Shown here: in pieces, positions 1 to 5,063 of the stretch
Position numbering within the stretch: the first letter of the stretch is position 1
Layout: each line of letters opens with the position of its first letter
Assembly (NCBI GenBank): GCA_964542255.1
Contig: CAZITV010000165.1
Coordinates: forward strand, 1-5,063
DNA length: 5,063 nt
Reading direction: 5' to 3'
From: CAYMSF01 sp964542255
Lineage (GTDB): Bacteria > Verrucomicrobiota > Lentisphaeria > Victivallales > Victivallaceae
Made by a program: the position numbers and the translations under genes
Notes under the pieces: model-generated
What the model saw: only the letters and a program-made list of their open reading frames with translations
Database searches by the model: none
Told to the model about the DNA's origin: nothing

Positions 1-7
1 TCCATCG

Positions 8-51
8 CCAAATTCCTAATCGTTATTGTCTATGACTGATCACTCATTGGT
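8..51. repeat. 44-bp dispersed repeat, copy 1
   Basis: Bases 8-51 match bases 4934-4977 in the same orientation at 41 of 44 positions. The first 29 bases (8-36) are identical; the mismatches are at 37, 39 and 42. The unit begins CCAAATT and ends CATTGGT, so its outermost bases CCAA/TTGG are inverted. Similarity stops sharply on the left: TCCATCG here against ATTAATA before copy 2. No coding potential is evident. This looks like a short intergenic repeat family, but only two copies are visible and its wider distribution is unknown. Confidence 0.85.
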
Positions 52-56
52 ATAAC
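26..56 (+). promoter_or_regulatory. weak candidate promoter for fabD-fabG
   Basis: TTGTCT (26-31) could be a -35 box and TATAAC (51-56) a -10 box, but the 19-bp spacer is longer than ideal. Most of the element lies inside repeat copy 1, so the repeat could supply the promoter. A competing pair is TTTCAA (76-81) with TATTAA (99-104), spacer 17 bp. Neither is strong, and transcription may also enter from genes to the left of the window. Confidence 0.22.
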
Positions 57-57
57 C

Positions 58-102
58 GATGAGATGTAACCCGTGTTTCAATATAGGAAAATACATCTTA
101 TT
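58..102 (+). other. hairpin in the fabD leader
   Basis: Bases 58-68 (GATGAGATGTA) can pair with 92-102 (TACATCTTATT) to give an 11-pair stem with two G-U pairs and a 23-base loop. The core seven pairs (62-68 with 92-98) are perfect Watson-Crick. A smaller hairpin follows, GCCCT (122-126) with AGGGC (134-138). No T-run follows, so this is not an obvious terminator. It could be a structured 5' leader or a chance fold. Confidence 0.35.
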
Positions 103-158
103 AAGGAACTGTCATACAATAGCCCTGTTGAAGAGGGCACGCACGGATTAAGTAAAAT

Positions 159-164
159 AGAAGG
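159..164 (+). promoter_or_regulatory. ribosome binding site that decides the fabD start
   Basis: AGAAGG lies 7 bases before ATG 172. The frame stays open upstream to GTG 73, which would add 33 residues with no resemblance to the malonyltransferase fold. The SD position, plus the typical N-terminus MKVFFAFSGQGAQ, favours 172 as the start. Confidence 0.75.
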
Positions 165-171
165 CAGCATA

Positions 172-1095
172 ATGAAAGTTTTTTTCGCTTTTTCAGGACA
201 GGGTGCCCAGTCGGTAGGCATGGGCAAAGATTTATTTGAACAAAACGAAGCGGCGGCAAAGATTTTTGCGGCGGCAGACAAAACGTTAGGCTGGTCAGTC
301 AGTCAGATCTGTTTTGAAGGCCCGGAAGAAAAGTTAACTGAAAGCCGTTATTGCCAACCGGCAATTTACACGATGAGTTGTGCGGCGCTGGCAGCATTTA
401 AAGCAAAATATCCAATGGTTACGCCGATTGCCTGTGCCGGATTAAGTTTAGGCGAATACGCCGCGATGTTTGCCGCTGGTGTTTTTTCATTTGAAGACGG
501 TTTAAGATTGATTGCCAAGCGGGCAGAGCTGATGGATGCCGCCTGCCGCGAGACAGTTGGCGGAATGGCGAGCGTACTCAGCGGCGACGAAGCAGTAATT
601 CGGGAAGTTTGCGCCGAATGCGGCATAGATGTTGCCAATTTTAATTGTCCTGGTCAAATTGTTATCAGCGGCGAAAAGAGCAAAGTAGATACCGCGGTAA
701 CACAGCTCAAAGAGCGTGGAATGAAGAAAGTGATTCCATTGAAAGTTGCCGGGGCATATCATTCACGTTTAATGAAAAATGCCGGAAGCCAGTTGCGTCA
801 ATCGCTTGATGCGACAACGATGAATGTTCCGGCGATTCCGGTTTTCCAGAATTTTACTGGTATGACGGCGGTTACTGCCGCGGATATTCGCGCCAATTTA
901 GAAGCGCAGGTTGCCGGGAGTGTACGCTGGGAGCAATGTGTTAACGGCATGATTAGTCTTGGCGGTACCGCAATGGTCGAATTTGGGCCCGGCAGCGTAC
1001 TTGCAGGTTTACTGAAACGGATAAATGCTGAAACATCGGCATATAACATAAATAACCTTGAAGGGCTTAACGCCTTTTCATCAACCCAAGCTTAG
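172..1095 (+). CDS. fabD: malonyl-CoA:ACP malonyltransferase (FabD)
   Basis: FabD moves the malonyl group from malonyl-CoA to the phosphopantetheine arm of acyl carrier protein, supplying the extender unit for cytosolic type II fatty-acid synthesis. The 307-residue product has the usual family length. Visible motifs are the N-terminal SGQGAQSVGMG (8-18, with the conserved Gln of the oxyanion region), the nucleophile elbow GLSLGEY with Ser92, Arg117, which binds the malonyl carboxylate in the family, the catalytic His197 in AGAYHSRLM, and the C-terminal EFGPG (280-284). Serine, arginine and histidine are all present, so it should be active. An upstream GTG at 73 in the same frame was rejected because an SD sits before 172 and the first 33 residues look unlike the family. 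fabG starts 9 bp after the stop, and the fabG SD overlaps the fabD stop codon, which suggests one transcript and coupled translation. Confidence 0.96.
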   Translation: MKVFFAFSGQGAQSVGMGKDLFEQNEAAAKIFAAADKTLGWSVSQICFEGPEEKLTESRYCQPAIYTMSCAALAAFKAKYPMVTPIACAGLSLGEYAAMFAAGVFSFEDGLRLIAKRAELMDAACRETVGGMASVLSGDEAVIREVCAECGIDVANFNCPGQIVISGEKSKVDTAVTQLKERGMKKVIPLKVAGAYHSRLMKNAGSQLRQSLDATTMNVPAIPVFQNFTGMTAVTAADIRANLEAQVAGSVRWEQCVNGMISLGGTAMVEFGPGSVLAGLLKRINAETSAYNINNLEGLNAFSSTQA

Positions 1096-1104
1096 GAAAA
1101 AATT

Positions 1105-1857
1105 ATGTGTAATGAAGGACGTTTGACTGGTAAGGTAGCCTTGGTGACTGGTGGTGCGCGCGGCATTGGCAAAGCAATTTGTCAGCGTCTGGCTGATGAA
1201 GGCGCATCGCTCGCAATTGTTGACATTATGCTGGATGTGGCAGAAACCACCGCCGCGGAATTTCGCGCCCAAGGTGTAAATGCAATGGCATTCGCCGCTA
1301 ATGTAGCAAAACCGGAAGATGCCGACAGTACTGTTGCGGCAGTGTTGGAAAAGTTCACTAAGCTGGATATTTTGATTAACAACGCCGGCATTACCCGCGA
1401 CACGCTGATGCTGCGCATGACCGAAAATGACTGGGATGCAGTTATCGCGGTAAATCTGAAAGGCACTTTTAACTTTATTAAAGCGGCAATTAGGCCGATG
1501 ATGAAAAGCCGTTACGGCAAAATCGTCAACATCGCGTCTGTGGTCGGCAGAATGGGCAATGCCGGACAGGCAAACTACTCCGCATCTAAAGCCGGAGTTA
1601 TCGGTCTGACCAAAACTGCTGCCAAAGAATTTGCCACCCGCAATATTACGATTAACGCCGTTGCACCCGGATACATTCAAACGGATATGACCAATAAGTT
1701 GTCAGAAGAGGCGACACAAGCCTTTATGCAGGTTATTCCGATGAAACGCGCCGGCACTCCGGAAGATGTAGCCAAGGTGGTTTATTTCCTTTGCTCAGAT
1801 GATTCATCGTATGTAACTGGTCAGGTTATTAATATTGATGGCGGAATGTTAATGTAA
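1105..1857 (+). CDS. fabG: 3-oxoacyl-ACP reductase (FabG), short-chain dehydrogenase
   Basis: FabG reduces 3-ketoacyl-ACP to 3-hydroxyacyl-ACP, the first reduction of each elongation round. The 250-residue protein is a full classical SDR: the glycine-rich nucleotide loop TGGARGIG (15-22), NNAG (92-95), and the tetrad Asn117, Ser145, Tyr158 and Lys162 (YSASK 158-162). The C-terminal part includes APGYIQTDMT (187-196) and a typical end, VTGQVINIDGGMLM. The SD AGGA (1094-1097) overlaps the fabD stop and lies 7 bases before the ATG. Asp40 sits at the end of the second beta strand (LAIVD), a position that in many classical SDRs favours NADH, while Arg19 in the glycine loop is typical of NADPH-using FabG, so the cofactor is uncertain. 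Many paralogous SDRs share these motifs; the placement between fabD and acpP is what makes the FabG assignment firm. Confidence 0.95.
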   Translation: MCNEGRLTGKVALVTGGARGIGKAICQRLADEGASLAIVDIMLDVAETTAAEFRAQGVNAMAFAANVAKPEDADSTVAAVLEKFTKLDILINNAGITRDTLMLRMTENDWDAVIAVNLKGTFNFIKAAIRPMMKSRYGKIVNIASVVGRMGNAGQANYSASKAGVIGLTKTAAKEFATRNITINAVAPGYIQTDMTNKLSEEATQAFMQVIPMKRAGTPEDVAKVVYFLCSDDSSYVTGQVINIDGGMLM

Positions 1858-1871
1858 AACTTGTGTTTTAC
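1854..1871 (+). other. small hairpin over the fabG stop codon
   Basis: GTAAAAC (1854-1860) and GTTTTAC (1865-1871) are perfect 7-bp arms around the loop TTGT. The left arm contains the TAA stop of fabG. The stem is A/T-rich and no T-run follows, so it is at best a weak pause or 3'-end stabilising structure and not a clear terminator. Confidence 0.4.
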
Positions 1872-1891
1872 GGTAGTTAGCGGGAGCTCTT

Positions 1892-1911
1892 AAGCTTAAT
1901 ATATTGAGCTT
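1892..1911 (+). other. hairpin between fabG and acpP
   Basis: AAGCTTAA (1892-1899) pairs with TTGAGCTT (1904-1911) around a TATA loop, giving eight pairs with one G-T wobble. There is no following T-run on either strand. It could mark the 3' end of the fabD-fabG message after processing, or be part of the regulatory region before acpP. Confidence 0.4.
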
Positions 1912-1996
1912 GATATTGCAAAAACCCCGTTGATTTTCAAAAAAACACGAATTTTATTTGTCGGGACGCGCAAAAAAATTTGATTTTGCCAAAAAG
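1910..1996 (+). repeat. three imperfect copies of TTGATWTT(GC)CAAAAA before acpP
   Basis: The copies are TTGATATTGCAAAAAC (1910-1925), TTGATTTTCAAAAAAAC (1930-1946) and TTGATTTTGCCAAAAAG (1980-1996). Their starts are 20 and 50 bp apart. The third overlaps the candidate -35 box of the acpP promoter. Each copy has some dyad character, for example TTGA/TCAA in copy 2 and TTTTG/CAAAA in copy 3. This could be a regulator-binding array or simply A/T-rich upstream DNA that boosts a strong promoter. Confidence 0.4.
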
Positions 1997-2009
1997 TATG
2001 GCATAGTAT
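1980..2009 (+). promoter_or_regulatory. candidate acpP promoter with overlapping inverted repeats
   Basis: TTGATT (1980-1985) and TAGTAT (2004-2009) are spaced by 18 bp, about 85 bp before the acpP start. Upstream DNA is rich in A- and T-runs, as seen in strong promoters. Two inverted repeats lie on it: TGCCA (1987-1991) with TGGCA (1999-2003), spacer 7, falling inside the -35/-10 gap, and the perfect 11-bp palindrome GCATAGTATGC (2001-2011) over the -10 box. The box matches are only fair, so the exact promoter is tentative. Confidence 0.4.
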
Positions 2010-2093
2010 GCGGAATGTAATGTTAGTAAATAGAAGATAACAGTATTAAGTTTCACCAAGAATTAATAGCAAAAAAAGAAAGGGAGATACAAA

Positions 2094-2333
2094 ATGTCTT
2101 CAGTTGCCGAAAAAGTTAAAAAGATTGTTACTGAACAACTTGGCGTTTCTGCTGAACAAGTCACCGATGATGCGAAATTCATTGAAGATTTGGGTGCTGA
2201 TTCCTTGGACCAGGTTGAATTAATTATGGCGTTGGAAGAAGAATTCGGCTCAGATATTCCCGACGAAGAAGCTGAAAAGCTGACCACCGTCGGTGATGCG
2301 GTCAGATATATTGATAGCAAGAGCAAAGAATAA
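2094..2333 (+). CDS. acpP: acyl carrier protein (AcpP)
   Basis: AcpP carries the growing acyl chain as a thioester on a 4'-phosphopantetheine arm and delivers it to each soluble FASII enzyme. The product is 79 residues, the normal length. It contains the modification motif GADSLDQVEL with the acceptor Ser37 (34-43), followed by the acidic recognition helix (ELIMALEEEFGSDIPDEEAE), and the whole protein is strongly acidic. Four-helix ACP spacing is kept. A strong SD, AGGGAG (2081-2086), sits 7 bases before the ATG. The gene has its own candidate promoter in the 236-bp gap after fabG and a strong terminator just after its stop, which fits the high, separate expression usual for ACP. A holo-ACP synthase, needed to attach the arm, is not in the window. 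Confidence 0.97.
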   Translation: MSSVAEKVKKIVTEQLGVSAEQVTDDAKFIEDLGADSLDQVELIMALEEEFGSDIPDEEAEKLTTVGDAVRYIDSKSKE

Positions 2334-2358
2334 CTTTTCCGTATTTAATGAATCCGAT

Positions 2359-2398
2359 GGGTCACTTTCAATTTTTTTGAGTGTGACCCCTTTTTTTT
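2359..2398 (+). terminator. intrinsic terminator after acpP
   Basis: GGGTCAC (2359-2365) pairs perfectly with GTGACCC (2383-2389). After one T-T mismatch and one T-G wobble the stem continues TCAA (2368-2371) with TTGA (2377-2380) around a loop of five T. Eight T follow (2391-2398). This is a textbook Rho-independent terminator, 25 bp after the acpP stop and 90 bp before the fabF start. It should reduce or stop transcription from acpP into fabF. Confidence 0.9.
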
Positions 2399-2414
2399 AA
2401 ATTTTGCTGAAAAT

Positions 2415-2453
2415 GCCGTGCATCCCGGGAAATTATCCGGGAAATAGCGCGGC
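2415..2453 (+). other. nested hairpin in the fabF leader
   Basis: GCCGTGC (2415-2421) can pair with GCGCGGC (2447-2453) with one T-G wobble, and inside it CCCGG (2424-2428) pairs with CCGGG (2437-2441). The two stems are joined by an asymmetric internal loop (AT against AAATA). A near-direct repeat, CCCGGGAAAT / TCCGGGAAAT, makes up the inner part. The element ends 35 bp before the fabF ATG and lacks a T-run. It could be a cis-acting RNA structure or an mRNA 5'-end stabiliser; its role is unknown. Confidence 0.4.
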
Positions 2454-2488
2454 GAAGTTTTCGGCGTCAAAGAATCAGAGGTTGGCAG

Positions 2489-3742
<1,254 letters not shown>

Positions 3743-3749
3743 TTGCGTT

Positions 3750-3787
3750 CCGGCAATCTGCGCCATAACTACTGGGTAGATTGCCGG
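3750..3787. terminator. hairpin between convergent genes, possible bidirectional terminator
   Basis: CCGGCAATCT (3750-3759) and AGATTGCCGG (3778-3787) form a perfect 10-bp stem with an 18-base loop. It starts 7 bp after the fabF stop and ends 38 bp before the 3' end of the facing gene. Neither strand has a T-run after the stem, so it is not a standard intrinsic terminator. It may end or protect both messages, possibly with Rho. Confidence 0.5.
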
Positions 3788-3825
3788 CCAAACGCCTAAA
3801 CTTTGACATCAGGGCTAAGGAACTG

Positions 3826-4821
3826 TCAAATCAGGCTTTGGGTGTCTTCATTCCAACGCCACACCTGATTTTTATAAAGATGAGCTCCGCCGAGCCAACG
3901 GTCAATGCCGTTAGCCACAATCCAATCTTTGCCGCCAATCAATAGTTCTTCCCCAAAAGATGATACGGTAACACTCCAGCGGTCGAGATTAACAATCGGC
4001 TCTGAAACCGGGCGGCGCAACCGTCCCGGACCGATAATCACGACTGCCGGTGTTTTTGCTTCCGCCAGTTCATCTAAACAATTCCAAAAACTACTATCGC
4101 CAATAAAGCACTCTTGTTCACGTGCACACACGGCTCTGAACAGCGGCATCAACCGGCTTTCGCCGGCGGCAATTATTGCCAGGATATGTTGTTGAAGCAG
4201 GCTGAGCCCATTCCGAAGCGCCGGAAATTGGCGCAGATGCCGCAACAGCGCTGGTTTCAGAAATGGCAATCCGAAAAAATCGCGCCGCAGGAAGTCAACA
4301 ATTAAGTCGGGGTCTGGCGAAGAAAATGCATTCCAGGCGATAGACGCGGTAAAAAATTCCTGTGGTGTAACCTGCCGCCTGGAGTTAAACAGCTCCAGCA
4401 TTTTTGAAGGAGCAACATCGCCCATGCCGATACCGGAAACCTGAACAATACTAACGTTAAGTTTTTGCATGTTCAGCCGTTTTAATTGATGCAGGACATG
4501 AATAACGATGGTTTGGTCATACATACAGGCATCACACCAGATTACCACCTCACGGTATTGTGCCGCGCCGGCCAGTTCCTGATACATCGTTTCAAGTTCT
4601 TTAAGAACGTCATAATAGGGCAAGCCGAAACCAGCGAGAAAATTGGCGCGCACTTTGTGGAATTCCGCATCAGACAAGTCTCCCGGTACTGGTCCTTCAA
4701 GATATATTTCCCGCCATACTAATACGGTTCCAGGAATTTGGCTGGTCAACATCTTGCCGGCGGAACAATCGCCGCAATGTATATGAAGATAATCTCCGGA
4801 AGTACTTTTATTCAAAACCAT
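3826..4821 (-). CDS. DUF1835 domain-containing protein, function unknown
   Basis: The 331-residue product matches my knowledge of the DUF1835 family; the biochemical function is not known. The N-terminal domain (about 11-130) has the family signatures HIHCGDCSAGKML (13-25), VWREIYLEGPVP (35-46), a helix with RANFL (58-62) and VVIWCDACMYDQ (92-103), where most relatives have a W-x-x-x-D-x-x-D-Q pattern. The middle helical part carries LLRHLRQFPALRNGLSLLQQHIL (182-204) and CFIGDSSFW (228-236), also typical. The C-terminus (about 280-331) has DRWLGGAHLYKNQVWRW. No signal peptide or membrane segment is seen, so it is probably cytosolic. SD GAGG (minus strand, 4833-4830) lies 8 bases before the ATG. 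It faces fabF across an 83-bp gap, so it is not in the fab transcript, and adjacency alone does not imply a role in lipid metabolism. Confidence 0.82.
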   Translation of the reverse strand: MVLNKSTSGDYLHIHCGDCSAGKMLTSQIPGTVLVWREIYLEGPVPGDLSDAEFHKVRANFLAGFGLPYYDVLKELETMYQELAGAAQYREVVIWCDACMYDQTIVIHVLHQLKRLNMQKLNVSIVQVSGIGMGDVAPSKMLELFNSRRQVTPQEFFTASIAWNAFSSPDPDLIVDFLRRDFFGLPFLKPALLRHLRQFPALRNGLSLLQQHILAIIAAGESRLMPLFRAVCAREQECFIGDSSFWNCLDELAEAKTPAVVIIGPGRLRRPVSEPIVNLDRWSVTVSSFGEELLIGGKDWIVANGIDRWLGGAHLYKNQVWRWNEDTQSLI

Positions 4822-4835
4822 TATCCGAACCTCAT

Positions 4836-4864
4836 TTAATAATCAGTGATAAACGGTCTGCCAA
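4836..4864 (-). promoter_or_regulatory. candidate promoter for the DUF1835 gene
   Basis: On the minus strand TTGGCA (4864-4859) and TATTAA (4841-4836) are separated by 17 bp, a good box arrangement. The problem is position: transcription would start near 4829, leaving almost no leader and putting the SD (4833-4830) at or before the first transcribed base. Either the real start is elsewhere or the mRNA is nearly leaderless. Confidence 0.28.
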
Positions 4865-4872
4865 ACGCCCGC

Positions 4873-4890
4873 CGCTGTCCTAAAACAGCG
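4873..4890. other. small hairpin upstream of the DUF1835 gene
   Basis: CGCTGT (4873-4878) and ACAGCG (4885-4890) are perfect 6-bp arms around the loop CCTAAA. There is no T-run on either strand. It may be chance, or part of the left-hand context of the repeat that follows. Confidence 0.3.
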
Positions 4891-4918
4891 CCACACCATA
4901 GAACGAAGTATTTATACC

Positions 4919-4940
4919 AATTTGGCATTAATACCAAATT
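4919..4940. repeat. 22-bp near-perfect palindrome at the edge of repeat copy 2
   Basis: AATTTGG (4919-4925) and CCAAATT (4934-4940) are inverted around a core whose central ATTAAT (4927-4932) is itself palindromic. Ten of eleven base pairs match; only 4926/4933 (C and A) do not. Its right arm is the first seven bases of the 44-bp repeat. Copy 1 of the repeat has no such left arm. It could be a protein-binding palindrome or one end of a small mobile element. Confidence 0.6.
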
Positions 4941-4977
4941 CCTAATCGTTATTGTCTATGACGGGTCGCTCATTGGT
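4934..4977. repeat. 44-bp dispersed repeat, copy 2
   Basis: This is the second copy of the unit at 8-51, in direct orientation, 4,926 bp away, differing at 4963, 4965 and 4968. If sequence to the left is included, TTATACCAA (4912-4920) is close to the inverse of TTGGTTAT (4974-4981), and is the exact inverse of TTGGTATAA at the right end of copy 1 (48-56 with one base offset of context). That hints at a unit of about 70 bp with short terminal inverted repeats in this copy. Confidence 0.85.
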
Positions 4978-5014
4978 TATGAATACAATAATACTTCTCT
5001 GGAAGTGTTGCAAA

Positions 5015-5045
5015 TTGTTCAATTGTATTTTGTGATTTTTATACT
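5015..5045 (+). promoter_or_regulatory. possible promoter reading out of the window
   Basis: TTGTTC (5015-5020) and TATACT (5040-5045) are spaced by 19 bp in an A/T-rich stretch after repeat copy 2. The -10 box is good, the -35 box and spacing are poor. Any gene it would serve lies beyond the end of the window. Confidence 0.22.
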
Positions 5046-5063
5046 GAGCAGCATTCTAAAAGA

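Noticed and set aside
73..171. N-terminal extension of FabD from GTG 73 (33 extra residues)
   Set aside because: ATG 172 has an SD 7 bases upstream and gives the standard FabD N-terminus; the extension resembles nothing and overlaps the leader hairpin.
1081..1680. 199-residue open frame on the minus strand across fabG
   Set aside because: It lies wholly opposite a clearly real fabG, has no recognisable domain, and reads as a shadow of fabG codon usage.
1999..2011. sigma-54 promoter (TGGCA...TGC) before acpP
   Set aside because: The GG and GC doublets are 8 bp apart here; sigma-54 promoters need 10 bp between them.
3905..4722. Plus-strand open frames of 63-96 residues inside the DUF1835 gene
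   Set aside because: They are antisense to a well-supported coding frame, overlap one another, and have no recognisable domains.
3787..4869. GCCAAACGCC at both 3787-3796 and 4860-4869, flanking the DUF1835 gene
   Set aside because: Only 10 bp long with unrelated flanks; not enough to argue for an inserted segment.

Overview
The window holds a compact bacterial type II fatty-acid synthesis (FASII) cluster on the + strand: fabD (172-1095), fabG (1105-1857), acpP (2094-2333) and fabF (2489-3742). A convergent gene for a DUF1835-family protein of unknown function lies on the - strand (3826-4821). All five reading frames look intact, with family motifs and catalytic residues in place and a Shine-Dalgarno (SD) sequence about 7-8 nt before each chosen start. 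The organism is a bacterium with moderate GC by eye and SD-led genes. The protein flavour would fit a member of the PVC group such as Lentisphaerota, but that is a weak impression and not a demonstrated assignment.

Layout. Bases 1-171 carry one copy of a 44-bp repeat (8-51) and a fabD leader that can fold. fabD and fabG are separated by 9 bp and look translationally coupled. Bases 1858-2093 have no gene but are dense in structure: two small hairpins, three copies of a TTGATWTT/CAAAAA motif, and a candidate acpP promoter with overlapping inverted repeats. A strong intrinsic terminator (2359-2398) follows acpP. A second folded segment (2415-2453) sits just before fabF. A 10-bp-stem hairpin (3750-3787) lies between the convergent fabF and DUF1835 genes. 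Bases 4822-5063 hold no gene; they contain a candidate promoter for the DUF1835 gene, a small hairpin, a 22-bp near-palindrome and the second copy of the 44-bp repeat (4934-4977, 41 of 44 bases identical to the first).

How the genes work together. FabD loads malonyl groups from CoA onto the phosphopantetheine arm of AcpP. FabF condenses malonyl-ACP with a growing acyl-ACP, and FabG reduces the resulting 3-ketoacyl-ACP. FabH, a dehydratase and an enoyl reductase are not in this window. The placement of promoter-like and terminator signals suggests acpP can be expressed as its own short, abundant transcript inside the cluster, with fabF downstream partly uncoupled.

I see no clear new multi-gene system. 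The most noteworthy items are the repeat pair that brackets the whole cluster, the repeated-motif region before acpP, an acidic residue in FabG that may shift its cofactor preference to NADH, and the uncharacterised DUF1835 neighbour.
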